Assembly (NCBI GenBank): GCA_002205965.3
Contig: NADL03000491.1
Span: forward strand, 1-64,000
Source of the DNA: Kappaphycus alvarezii
Taxonomy: Eukaryota; Rhodophyta; Florideophyceae; Gigartinales; Solieriaceae
Reading direction: 5' to 3'
Length of the DNA: 64,000 bases
Below, one piece after another: positions 46,942 to 58,786 of the stretch (the stretch's first letter is position 1; every line of letters starts with the position of its first letter). The position numbers and the translations under genes were made by a program. The notes beneath the pieces are model-generated. The model saw nothing but the letters and a program-made list of their open reading frames with translations. It did no database searches and was not told the origin of the DNA.

Positions 46942-49892
46942 TCACGAGATGGAATCTTGATTTTGCGGTTCAACACCAGGAAGAGTACACAGGTGTCGCA
47001 TGGTAGGCCGCCCGTGTGGACATGTCCACGGATTTTCCATAGATCCCAGGTTCCTCACAATACCTTGCATTTGAGTTTTGCTTAAAGAAGTGCCAATCAT
47101 GACTGACTTCCGGCAAGCTCGCGACGCCAACATTGCTCTCACTCGTGGTGGTTGAAGTACCCCAAATTTCATGCCGGAGGCATGCTGCAAGGATATCTTG
47201 ACCATAGCAACCATTTCGTACAGGTCCTCTTGAACGAACATGGTATGCTTACTCACTGGCTGGTGGTGAAGGTACAAACGCCGTGTGGGTCTATTCTTTG
47301 ATCTATATTCAATTCCAAAGCCTCCCGCGCGGAAAGCAGGTAAGTGTTGCAGCACAAGAAGCTCGTCCTCTGCTGAAAACTCGAGGCGAAGAGGTCGCAC
47401 TAGCTTCTGTTTGGAAATAACGGTGTTTTTCTGAAGTTGCTCGAAGTTGTACTTTTCATCCGAAGCGTGCTGGTCGATAATAAACAGATCATTTCCAAGG
47501 GAGCAAATGATGAAACCTTTGTTGAATTGCCCGATGATGCAAAGTCGAGAAAAGTAATCCTGGCGGAACAACCTGCTCATCTCCATCTCCGCTGCAAATT
47601 GATTTTCCTTCGATCCATCTAGACCGACTTGGTCCGCAAGTGATGAATTCTTGAACCAATCACATGTGTGCATTATGTCAACCTCCCGAGCTCTCTTCTC
47701 CGTTTTGAGCTCCCTCGAGCCCTTTTGCGAGCTACACATCTTGGCCCAGTCGATTCTGACAGAGATGTTCTTTGTCGAACTGCCCCTACTTGCACGTGAT
47801 ACTATTTGATCTGTAAACGCAATGCGTGGCGGCGGGATCGGAGTTTTGTTGATCACTGGTCCGCAAACCTTAGTGACGGGCTGGAGATCAGTTAAGTTCG
47901 GAGGGCGACTTGCTAATTGCTTTTCGGATGGACTTTTGAAACGCTTGCTTTGCTGTGCTTGTTCTCGTTTTCTTGCCATGAAACCTGTGAGATTCCTTTT
48001 CGATGGGGTGAGAGATTGCAACATCTTAGTGCGGCTCTCCACGCTTTTTGGCCTCGTTAATTGTTGCAGGACCTCAATAGGCAATTTCTCCGAAGGGGAC
48101 TCTTGAATTTGCTTTGGACATCGCTCCATGGATACATCCATTCCTTCTTGCTCATTAACACCGGTAACCCGGGTGGGCTTTGCTGGTTTGACCTTGCCTG
48201 AGTCTCCCGTAGGTGAGTCCCCGCTGTTTGTATTCACGGCACGAGGATCTTCGCTTGATGTCAGATTCTTCGAATGGTTTTCAGGGGAGGCTTCTGCTCC
48301 GTCATTTTTGACGGCTATAACAGTAGTTGGAGGAGAGCCAACTTCAGAACCTGGCGGAGGTCCAGTAGCACTCCCCGTAACTGCCCTGGAATCAGTACAG
48401 ATGGCTTCACCGGCGCCAATGCGAACTCTCTGCGGAGCACTAGATTTTTCTTCGTCCGGATCATCACTCAGTGATGGCTGTATATGCCGCATGATGGAGG
48501 CACCGGCTGATTGGAGGGGAATCCTGCTTGCCTTCTTCGGTGCCCAGATGGACTCCAGGAGTGATACTACTCCGTGGATCAACGCAGCCTCCTCCTGAAC
48601 AACAACTTCGCGTTTGTCGGGTGCCATGTTGAAATCATGACTCGCATCTGGTAAGGTGATGTTTAGCACTAAAACTGGGGACGTTGCCTTGCACCCAGTG
48701 ACACGTCGATACAAATCATTCACGGATCTTGTTAGCTTTCGCAAGTCCACTGGCCGGCGATTTACATACAAATACTGATGGCTTGACCGAGCACGACCGC
48801 CAGACCCATTCGCATCCAATGAAGCGTTGGATACAAGTCCCTCGCATCCGTAACCTAGACCTGCTGCCATGGTCCCAGACCCAGTAGACGAATCATTATA
48901 CTCTGTTTGCTCAGCAGTAACGTCACATGAATAAACCTTGAGAAGACCAGCTGCCGTCTTTCGTCCCAATAAATTGCCAGTCACTGTTTTCAAGGCGTCA
49001 AGGTCAAGCATGGCAGTAGATTTGTCGGAGGAAAACTCTGGCCTACGGCCGACCGTTTCTGTCCGGCTCTGGATTTTCACGTCGCTGCCTATCTTGAGTT
49101 CAATCCTTGTATTGACAGATATCAAAGCTAGACCTTGAGTCATTGCGACACACCTCGACACTTCCCTATTGTAGTGCTTTAAGGCATCCTTTCGTCGGAC
49201 GGGAAGGTTGACAAACAGTTCCTCGACCATAACTGTCGTGCCAACTGGTCTGGCCGCAGGTACAGCGCTAAGTAACGAGCCGTCTCGGCCATATCTCAAC
49301 GTCTTTGCGTTAGCATCCTTCACCGTTCTGGTGGTAATCGACACGGATTTGGCAATTTCACAAATGGCTGACAGGGCCTCACCACGAAACCCAAGAGAAG
49401 TGAGGGACTCGAGGTCTGCGTAATGACGGATTTTAGAAGTGGCACCTGGACGACAAACAGAGTCATAATCGCTTTCTGAGATGCCTTTCCCATTATCAGA
49501 CACTGCAATGCTGCTCAGGCCTGCCTTTCCTCGTAATCTAATATCCACGCGGGTGGATCCGGCATCGAGTGCATTCTCGAGGAGCTCCTTGACAACACTG
49601 CAGGTATCCAGTACTACTTGGGCGCTACGAATGGCGCGTGCACCCCCGGTGTCCAACCGGCGTATTGTCTGCTGCCGCCGGTGCGGTGGTATAGGCCGCG
49701 ATGAGGATGACGGGTGGGTGGAACTTCTGGCATTCCCCGGCTTGGATTGCTTTGATCGGGATGCATTCGGGTTTGCAAGTTTATCAAGCCTTGCGGACAG
49801 GTCTTCAAGTTTGCCAGTTGTTGGTATCGAAGGCGTGTCGTTGACGGGAGGTCTGACTCCTGGGGTTCCATAAGAGGTGTTTTGGACTCAGC
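46942..49892 (-). CDS. PMS2: PMS2-type MutL mismatch-repair endonuclease
   Basis: A continuous frame of 904 codons from 49656 shows the GHKL ATPase: VVKELLENALDAGS, SDNGKGIS, ATSKI, SLGFRGEALSAICE, and VGTTVMVEELFVNLPVRR. A long polar linker follows. The C-terminal endonuclease domain contains IIGQFNKGFIICSLG, the metal-binding DQHA-x2-E-x4-E motif at residues 728-739 (DQHASDEKYNFE), SRACR at about 845, and CPHGRPTM at about 879. This set defines the PMS2 (plant PMS1) subunit of MutL-alpha, which nicks the mismatched strand in the nucleus. Codon 49656 is TTG. The frame is open up to a TGA near 49893 and reads protein-like (KLEDLSARLDKLANP, RPIPPHRRQQTIRRLDTGG) but contains no ATG. The start must lie in an upstream exon or behind a frameshift. 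Confidence 0.95.
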
Positions 49893-49972
49893 CCCTGCTT
49901 GAGAGTCTCGCGTCGCGACAAGATTAGGAACATCGCTGAACAGGCTGCGAAGACCGCTTGCAGATTTTCAGT

Positions 49973-50020
49973 TACTGTACTGTACATCATTGTACTGTAC
50001 AGTACTGTACTGTACTGTTA
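49973..50020. repeat. GTAC-rich palindromic microsatellite upstream of PMS2
   Basis: The longest array of this type here: TACTGTACTGTACATCATTG, then TACTGTACAGTACTGTACTG. It lies between the PMS2 frame and the pogo-type transposon. Confidence 0.85.
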
Positions 50021-50222
50021 CCCAGTTACAATCGTGGTGTGATGAGATGTGGATCCAGTTCCAACTGGATAGGTACAGTAAAGTATTACCACTCTCAAAG
50101 GCTTAATTACAGAAAAGGCTTAATTTGGGCCTGTTTCCCGCCAATAACAACAACATCCGAAACACCATAACAGATCTCCAAGGTAGTGTACCCGCCATCC
50201 CCACTCTCGGCATGGATCCCTA

Positions 50223-50640
50223 GTGTCTATCCGTCCAAGCACTGTCCTCATATGAGGACAGTTTCCGTTACATTTTGGAAAGGTAAATGTTTTAGAAGCC
50301 CGAAATTTTTACTGGAAAAAAGGTTTTTTTTGTTGAGTTACAGTACAGTAATTCTTACTGTAATGCGCACTCGTTTCTGAAACCCCCCACGATAATACGA
50401 ACTATATTTCCTTCCAAAATGAAGCCGTTTTCACAACTTCTTGGGAAGAGCGGAAGCCGGTGAGGGAAAACTGCTCTAGCCTTCACCGAGGTCAACAATC
50501 TTGAAAAGTTTGTTTTGATCGGCCATCTACAATCATGAACTAATGCGGAGGGACAAGCAATGCGCTGAGGTGAGAAAAATTGTATTGAAAAAAAGGTGCT
50601 AAAAGTAGTCCTCATATGAGGACAAATGTCCAATAGACAC
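50223..50640. mobile_element. miniature inverted-repeat element with palindromic subterminal motif
   Basis: It starts GTGTCTAT after TA (50221-50222) and ends ATAGACAC before TA (50641-50642). Near each end lies the same perfect 16-bp palindrome GTCCTCATATGAGGAC (partly, at the right). Length is 418 bp with no transposase. The TA flanks suggest mobilisation by a Tc1/mariner/pogo-type enzyme. Confidence 0.7.
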
Positions 50641-50725
50641 TAGCGGTCCTGAGAATGTCCTAAGAGCCTCACAACCGTAGATTGGTAGTCAATCGAACGG
50701 ACTACTAACACCACTTTTGGCAAAT

Positions 50726-52755
50726 ATGCCACACTCTATGCGACGCCAAGCCGCTGATTACAAGAAGCGCTTGCAACGACTTGAAGACCAGTCATAACAA
50801 CGAAAGCATGCTGTAGAGCTCCTCCAGAGAGGTAACACGATACGTCCTACTGCTCGTGTCACTGGCATTAGTCGAAGCACTGTACAGAAACTACAAATAT
50901 GTATCGTAACAAACAACACAACGGAACTTGAGCGACTAACAAGCAACACCATACGTGCTAGTCGACCAACCGTCATCAACGTTGAGGAACCTTCTTCAAT
51001 TAATCGGCGTCCAAGCACGCTGCTGAACGAGTGTTTGCAGTCAAGGACCTAATGTTCAAACATATTCTTTCCAGAGTCAACGCTGACCGTAGAAACGGAT
51101 ACAAAAATGGGGTACCTAGTGACGCAACTGTGCACACGTATAGAGCACAACACAGGGATATCCGTGACAAGAAAATCGAAAACAAAGAGCAAGCCAAGCT
51201 TCCAGCGGAGAGCTTCGTACACATCCACACATTCTTTACGATCCTTGACAAGATACAGAAAAAGCATCAGGGTATATTTTTAGATACTCAAAGAGTATGG
51301 AATTTTGACGAAACTGCAGTGACCTGCACATTTTGCAAATGGGAATAAGCTTTCACCTCCCCAACAAAAAAAAGGCGGATACCAAGCAGTTCGAAGCACC
51401 CGTAGAATGAACAAATACATAACAGCAGTGATCGCTGCATCAGCAGCAGGTTTTACAAAGCCTCCATTTTTCATTGTCGCTGGCAAAAGAAAGAGCTCTG
51501 AGTGGCATATGACTGTCTCTGGCAAGTTTAGAGAACCTTCGAGTGGTGGCATCGAGCGCTTTACGAAACCAAAATGGTTTCGAATGTTTTCATCAGAATT
51601 ATAGATAATGGTTCCACAGAGTGTCCTATTCTTACTGCATTTGTGCAGCATCCTGATTTTTCCGCAGGGGAGCGTCTCCACGAAGAGACAGACTTCTTAA
51701 TGTTTCTTGATGGACACTTTTCGAGAACCCGGGCTAGTTGTACTACTGCTCAACTAAACAAATGGAAGCCGTCATCAATTCAGCCAACACCAGTCACATC
51801 CTTCAACCTTGTGAACAACTTAGCAACAAACGACTCCATGAAATGATAAGAGAAATTAGAGATGAGTTTTACCGGCAAAGTTGTGATGACATCAAAAAGG
51901 TGAACTTCAATCTCGCCTCTGCCGTGTAAAACTCGGAAAGCCTTTCACCTGAACTTCTTCAGGCGTCTTTTAAAGTGACTGACAATTTACCCTTTCAACG
52001 CAGTTTCGCTGGAAAGTACAAAACGTTCCAAGAAGAGCAAAAGAATCGAGTGAAGACTGAAGGTGGTTGTTTGGAGAGTGAGTACGTCGCGTCCAGGCTA
52101 CCTGCAGTTCGAGAATGTCTTAGTGATCAAGAGACATTTAACGTGATGATGCGAATAATTGAGAGCAATACGGGGGTGTCTACGAAGATTCAGAAGATTC
52201 AAATCCTACATGCCGACTTATAGACCGTCACTACGATAATGATGAACAATGTGAGCAACCGAAACGTAAATATACTCTATAAACCCACTTCCCCACGGAA
52301 CTGTTTCTATACGACGCCATTTGTCCAGCACAGTGGGTCACTCACGGTGAAGAGATGAGGCGTAGGAAGGAAGAAGAGGAACGAAAAAGGCGTCAAGAAA
52401 TAGAGAAGCTGCTCAAAGACAAAGAAGTTGTTGGATATAATTGCAACACGCGGGCATGTGGAAGAAAAAGCAAAGATGTGTGAAGTAGGAAGTACAAAAA
52501 AGGATTCCAGCTGAAGCCAACAAGCCTTTCAAGCGGAAGGAAGTTTTGCAGAGAAAGCGTGAGTGCGAGGTAAAGGCAAAGCGCATGTTAATTCAGAAGA
52601 AATTGAAGAGATTGGCTGGTATGCTTGGACGAATTTGTTGCTATTTGCGACATTCGTCAAGGATGGTCGACGATGGTGCAGTATGGGCAATTTGCAAGAA
52701 GCAAACTACAATTAGGAGTTTTCAGTTTGCCGCATTGCCATTCTGGATGCTGTAG
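50726..52755 (+). pseudogene. pogo-type DDE transposase
   Basis: The ATG at 50726 begins MPHSMRRQAADYKKRLQR. After an early TAA the frame goes on with KHAVELLQRGNTIRPTARVT and GISRSTVQKLQ, a psq-type helix-turn-helix. The frame 51031-51348 includes RVWNFDETAVT (first Asp). Then come YITAVIAASAAGFTKPPFFI and TDFLMFLDGHFSR (second Asp), and, shifted, HILQPCEQLSNKRLHEM, where pogo proteins have Q-P-L-D; the third acidic site is changed. A Lys/Arg/Glu-rich tail (RRRKEEEERKRRQEIEKLLK) ends the protein. There are at least four disruptions. Confidence 0.85.
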
Positions 52756-53084
52756 TTGACGCGGTCGACGGTGTGGAATACGTTTTGTGCTTGGCCAAAA
52801 TATAGCCCTGCGGCATTTGACGGTGGTGGTGATCGTGCGACAGTAATCGAGGGATTTCTCTGGTTCTAGTTTTCCCGAATCATGCGCCGCACTGCACTGG
52901 AAGATGCGGAGCGGGATGATTTGTTTAGTTAGATTTTGAAATTGAATAAACGTGCGTTAAGTGATTTGTTTCTAATTTTTATGCTAGGTGGCCCAAATTA
53001 AGTCTTGAAGAGGGGTACTCAAAGTAATACTCGTTTTACCAGAGACTCGTTGTCTCTGAAGTTTCCAAATTAGTTCGGCACGTT

Positions 53085-53340
53085 ATATGTAGAGAAATCA
53101 TATCACATGACAGTGTAATGCATGATTTTACCTATATTAATATATACGTGAACACCCAACTCGGCGGCGGCAAGTGACCGAACGCGGCGGCCGAGGACCT
53201 CGGTCACCTCTATAAGTTATGGGCCTCCTTCGAACTGATCTAAAGGACACCTCGGACGATCTCTGACGACCTGGCGCAAACAAACAGAAAGCCTCACGCA
53301 GCCGTCGGTACTCACTACGAAAACACATTCACGAGCTCAC
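53085..53340 (+). repeat. probable 5' LTR of an old Ty1/copia element
   Basis: Aligns with 55955-56180. GAGAAATCA..ATGATTTTACCTATATTAATAT corresponds to GAGATATCG..ACGATTTTACTTCTATAAATAT, and ACTCGGCGGCGG to ACTCGACGGTGG. Similarity is low, so the insertion is old. The edges are approximate. Confidence 0.45.
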
Positions 53341-55922
53341 GCGCACAGCTACCATAGCAGAAGAAAAAGAAGATAACGAACGCACAATTGCTGATCAACA
53401 ACTTCAGCTGTACACCTCTGTCATCACAGGTGATAACTAAAATATATGTCAAGTCAACATTACAAACATGGCAGAAGAACACAGGCCGCACACCATTATC
53501 ACACAGAATATGCAAACCCCTGGTCCTATGACGGCCGAGCTCTGACCATCCAGAAGACTCATTGGCACAACACTCCTCAGAGACATTATACAGGAACTCC
53601 CGATAGTTCCTCCGCAAGAAGTCATTCGACATAATGAACGCGATAACTGCGACCTGCCAGTATAACGCAACCTTCGATACAAGTAAAAACTCACGATAGA
53701 AGACGATACACAAGCCCATACAAAGGTAAAACAAAAGATGATAGATTCGACAGTTACACTCATCAAATATGAACCCTCTACAGTTAGTCAAATGGTCATA
53801 GGCTTGAAAACACACCCGACGTTGAGTTAACAGGTCATCCTATTATTCACGAAGAACCAGGACTCCGTCCGATGCTCACAAGCACTGGTGGAAACGTTAG
53901 TCTCAGTCATGAACCCTTGGGGTAAAACTTTACAACGCAGGAAAACTCACGCCCTAAAATCCAAATGGTGCTCTTTCCACTGACAATTGTACATGCAAAA
54001 AACAGACGAATACAGGGCATTAGAGGAGATGTGAAATCAATAACTTCTCAGACAGGAACCCTACGGGCCGAAAACACTACGAAAGCCGCACTTTGCTAAA
54101 TCAGACGCGATTAGACAAAGCGTTGTATATCGGGATCACCTCCCGGGCATACCGCCACGTCGGAAGCAGCAGATAGACTATTAAAACAACTGGAATCTAC
54201 GCCTAAACCACGGAACCCCAGCAAATATCGCTCGAATAGCGCGCTTGCCGCTACCACTAGGCTTACCAACGATATTAACCGAACCCTTGGCTACACATCA
54301 TTGTCAAGACTGCTCACTGGGACAATTCCATGAGTCTCTCAAAAAGGCCATACTCTTAGCTCCTCCCCTGGGCAAAAAATTGTCACAGACATAGCAAAAC
54401 TATTCCCGACTACAGCGGTGGGATAAAGGTACTTGCGCAAGAAAACCGAACCAGCCATGGTCCAGCGCATAAGACCCCCGCTGGGTAGGGTGCCACTATA
54501 ACAAGACATGGTCAAAGAACAGCCACTTATATAAAAACGAAACAGCAGCGGCACTGAACATGGCAAAGATGCCATTCACTGAGTATTGGACCTGATGCCT
54601 ACTGGATATGGTCACGAAAACAAACAGCACAATTTACCGAACCATCCAAGGAATTCCTCACCAACTCTCTTAGAATCTACGCACAAGAAAGTCACAGTTA
54701 CCTACAAGAGCACTTACGTTTGACCAATTCAGGATGTTCGGGGAATACCACCATCCTGCCGAACATCAAGAAGAAATAGTCACCCAGGGCAAGATTGGTG
54801 CGTTACCTCAGCGACTCTGATGTAAAAATACCGTATCATCGACCACATCAACGCTCAACTGCCCCTGACACCGGTAACTGGTTTCCAACCTTGCTATACG
54901 AACTACGACACCCAGCGATTGTACTTCCTCTGCATACAACCCCTCGAGAAACATTACGCAGGTGTCAATGCTCACCATGCGATAACGTCTCAAGCACATG
55001 CCAATGGACTCACGGATAAAGCGGAACCCACGCCACAAAGAGAAGAATAACTGAGAAGACTTCCCCACGCAAACTAAGAGAACAAGCACATCTTCAGGAC
55101 TCCGACATGTGGCTCAGTGCGTACGAAATCGGAAGTCCGGATGCACACACATTTTGGAACTTTTCGCCACATCCACTGGTCAGAACTGCCACGAAAAGCA
55201 AAATTGTATAACCCCCCCATCCCCTTTACACAAAAGTACGATGCACGGGGTAACGTATAGGAGCATAAAGCATCAATTACGCATAAATTACCCTGGATCC
55301 ACGCCAACCGGGTAAGAATTTCGATCCTGCCGAGTTGGCTGTCCAAACCGCAGACACGGATAGAATGCGCCACAAAAAAGTGGTACTTTATCTCAAACAT
55401 ACAGTCACCATGTGATTGCTCTACACGGAGGCACCAAATTCACTCCAAGTGCAATCCGACGCCGATCACGCCTCCTACACAGTTACTCATCAGTCAACCT
55501 ATACCTCTCTGGTCTATCACGCAGGGAACATGGTGCTCACGAAAGATACGAACTGTCGTAAACAGCCTCTGAGAAGCCGAATACAGAGCATCCGGCAACA
55601 TAATTCAACAACGGCTTGAAGAGCTCAGACATGGAAATACCAAAACCATCCTCCACGAGACGGAAAATCAAGCGGCCATCGCCCTCCCACTGGCCAGCGC
55701 AGCAACCAGGCATTCTAAGGACATCTAATTCAAGTAAAACCACATAAAACGTGCTGTGGAGGACGGTACTGTAGAGCTCGTACACAAACTATCCACAATG
55801 GAAATATTACAGGCTGACGTCCTAACCAAGCAGCTGTTACCAGACTATTTTCTGAGACACAGCGCAAAGCTCAGCTTAACACAGGAAATAGAGTCCATAA
55901 CCAGGGATATCGAGATATCATA
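53341..55922 (+). pseudogene. Ty1/copia pol remnant
   Basis: The last 850 bases carry the clear signal: MRHKKVVLYLKHTVTM, then SLQVQSDADHASYTVTHQST (first RNase H Asp), TSLVYHAGNMVLTKDT, TENQAAIALPLAS (second site), RHSKDI and MEILQADVLTKQLLPDYF (the A-D-x-L-T-K end motif). Frames shift several times. From 53440 to 55000 only vague fragments remain, possibly gag and integrase. Copia order puts RNase H last, next to the 3' LTR, as seen. Confidence 0.75.
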
Positions 55923-55954
55923 ACCTCTTTCTCACGTATGTAAAGGATTGCACC

Positions 55955-56180
55955 TTAGTATAGAGATATCGCAGCAACTGAAATTGTACTGCTACGATTT
56001 TACTTCTATAAATATCTGACTCGACGGTGGCTGTGAGCGACCGCAGCGACTGGGGATATCGATGGCATCTACGTAGTACCTCTACGGTCTGGAACCAAGC
56101 AACCTTGGAGCGGGACCACAGAGGATGGATGGATATTTTCAGACTAATGCTCACAGTAATTTGAAAGGGCTAAAACTCGG
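55955..56180 (+). repeat. probable 3' LTR of the old Ty1/copia element
   Basis: See the partner at 53085-53340. It follows the RNase H end directly. Confidence 0.45.
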
Positions 56181-58252
56181 ACGGAAAAAAGTTTCATTTC
56201 ATCGGTATAATGGCAAGCAAAAAATATTCGTCTTTCCAACACCAAATTTCAACGAAATTATTAATTACCTATACGACGGGTTTCAAACGGTACAATAAGC
56301 AGCTTAAAAAAGGGCACGGCGGAAAACGGATTACTATGAGACACGATTGTGTAGAAATAGTGTCTTATTATAGGATGAAATTCTGGTCCACATTCATATT
56401 AGGCCTTAGTTTTTTCCCCTATCTTATTAGAACATCGCAAATATTGCAGAATATCAAATAAACCGGCTGTTGTCTTTATTCTCATGCTCGCCACTGAAAG
56501 AATTATGGTTCCTTTCCCTTGCAGATGAGAAAAAAAGTGGTTGAAATGAGACGAAGAGCAACTTTCAAAGTTTACAAATGCAAAGAATGGACTAAACAAA
56601 ACATGCAAAACATAGAATCATGCAAGATCGTTCAACTATGAACCAACTAAAAAGCCACCGGGTTAATCTATCGTTGCTTTAATGCCTACTTCGTTAATTA
56701 TGCACTTTGCTTTGAGATAGATGTCGAAAACATTTGAACCACGCCGTGAGTTGTCCCAAGGTGTGTTTTAATTTTCTGCTTCAAAGAAAATCATCATTAA
56801 AACAGCCAGGTTTCCATTAATTTTTCTTGACTAGGCGGAAATTCAATTTAACTCTGCTAGGGAAATAGGCGACACAAGTGTTTTTTCTGGTCTCTTTGTA
56901 AACAGCATGCATAATAACTGTGTTAATCTTATGAGAAATGCATCCTATCCACGTCTCTCATGATAGCGCCCGAAGGCTCGAAGATGAAGCCCTACCTATA
57001 AAAGGCATAGTGGCTGCGCAATCAGTAACAACCGTAAAGTTTCCAATGGTCACTTCTAAGCTGGAGCCATATTTTCAAAAAAAATTTGTTGCGCATAGCT
57101 TGTAATGAACTAGCTATCTCAGGTCCAGAGATTGACTTCATAAATAGAACTCTACAACCCAATTAAGTAATTTTTTGCGTGGTAATAAGGTCTGAAGTAC
57201 CTGAGAAGAAGTAACAAACTGTGAAATAGTAATATTTTTTCCAACTTTTCCATACCCCAACATAACACTACGCAGACTGTCAAAAACAGACCAAAAGCGT
57301 TCAAATCTAGCTCGTTGAACCGAATTGGATATGCTTTTGATATTTTAAAACCCTAGTCACTAATATTTGACTCGACAATAAACTATGACGGTTTTTTGTT
57401 GGTTTAAATTGTTTTTTGGCGATCAGTTTTAACCAGTGCTTTGGCGATCATCGCAATATCAAGCTTATGATATGTGAAAATAAATGGACAAAATCCGTAC
57501 GTAAATGCTTCTTCGGAGGAGCCTATAGCTTTTAGCTTTGTGCTAATGACCACTTTTCTGAGCTCTTTCGATCCCAATATTTTACGTGAAATAAGATGAA
57601 GGTTCGTATAGATTCGAAGAATAGCTCTTTCTACGTCTGAACAGAACTTTTTTAATGCAGATTTGATAGAGTAGTGTCCAAAAATTGCAAATTCAAAGTT
57701 GAGATGAAGCGACCCGTATTCTTGCTCCAATTGGCATGAAAAAGAGCATGGAATCCATCTTTTACTGAAAGATACCAAAAAGGGGAGAAGAATATTGCTT
57801 GATCTTCTGTCTGTTGAGATGGGCAAACATCTCTAATAGGTATGGAATATTGAAGAGGTTGATGAAGAGGTAATGAATGGATTAGAGAGAAGTATTTTTC
57901 GGTTAACCTTTTTCTAGCTGTTTATTTTTCGGATATTTACAAAACTTGCAGTGACTTGAAAAGATTATTTCTAATACATTTCTAATGAACTCACTTTTAG
58001 TCATTAATAAATGCTCGTTCCAGAACCAGACACGTATAAAGTAATAAATTAAGACTTTATCTCAGACTTCACTGGATTTTCTCGAAGAATATCCTTAGAA
58101 ATCAGTAATATTTTCAGCACAATCAATTCAAAAGTGTAAACTGTGCAGAACATAATAGCAGTATGGATGTTGAATTGGGTGTAGTTAGTTGATGATGACA
58201 TAATGGACTGATATACATATTGTTCTATGCGGCATATTGCCTCAATGAAACA
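56181..58252. other. AT-rich, no gene recognised
   Basis: A 140-codon frame on the minus strand (57404-57826) is the longest. It has a Lys/Leu-rich composition but no motif I can name. Around 56200-56870 a plus-strand frame reads faintly protein-like with many stops. Confidence 0.4.
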
Positions 58253-58786
58253 ATGAATCTCAACTTAGGTAAGTCAGGCAGGCTCTACTTCAAATGGAAT
58301 GATGTGACGAAACAGAAAGGATTGGTTTCAACGTGGTTCAAAGTGGAAGCAAGATTTATTTAATGGTCTTGAAATACGGAAAAAGTATCATCGACGCTTT
58401 ATTTAGAAGGAAATATTTTTTCGCTAGTATCTTCAAACGTCGAAGAATAACTTGATTCCTTTAACAAAAGACATGACAGAGAATGGGCTCGTATTCATGA
58501 TGAGGGAAAAACTCATCCTGTAAAGATGAAAAGGAAGTAGGTCATCGAAAATGGAATAAGACCACTGAATTAGACTAAGTATTTCCCTGATCCAAAAACA
58601 ATTGAGGGTCTTTTCCCTGTGCTCAGTCGTATTATTTTTGCCAAACAGGGTAAATATGAGGACTTGAGATCGTTAGTTGATTTTACTCATGTTCCGTCAA
58701 GGCTAACAGGTGCATTTTGCTTATCAAGCCCAGTTTTTGTGCAAAGACCCCGTGTGATTGTGGTTACTCGAAGAATAAGAAGTTAA
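58253..58786 (+). pseudogene. decayed coding remnant, unknown family
   Basis: From the ATG at 58253 a single frame of 177 codons has five in-frame stops but no frameshift. Readable blocks include MNLNLGKSGRLYFKWNDVTK, FNKRHDREWARIHDEGKTHP and FPDPKTIEGLFPVLSRIIFA, then KYEDLRSLVDFTHVPSRLTG. The amino-acid pattern looks like real protein but I do not recognise it. It is most likely a dead transposon gene. Confidence 0.35.

Larger units (their letters stand above)
50123..52998 (+). mobile_element. pogo-type DNA transposon with 13-bp inverted ends
   Basis: CTTAATTTGGGCC at 50119-50131 is exactly repeated in inverse at 52990-53002. Within it, TA at 50121-50122 and 52999-53000 fits a TA target duplication, giving ends ATTTGGGCC. 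The 2.9-kb interior holds a DDE transposase and a nested TA-flanked miniature element. It sits about 230 bases upstream of the PMS2 frame. Confidence 0.75.

Noticed and set aside
47822..48598. Plus-strand frames antisense to PMS2
   Set aside because: The minus strand encodes an unmistakable MutL protein there.
33383..50020. GTAC arrays as a CRISPR-like repeat
   Set aside because: Period 5 without spacers, in a eukaryotic genome: these are microsatellites.
13475..58786. Reassigned stop codons (TAA/TAG read as Gln) in the AT-rich remnants
   Set aside because: Stops at likely Gln positions are also what C-to-T decay produces, and the intact host frame (PMS2) ends in normal stops. A single genome with a variant code only in deserts is not credible.
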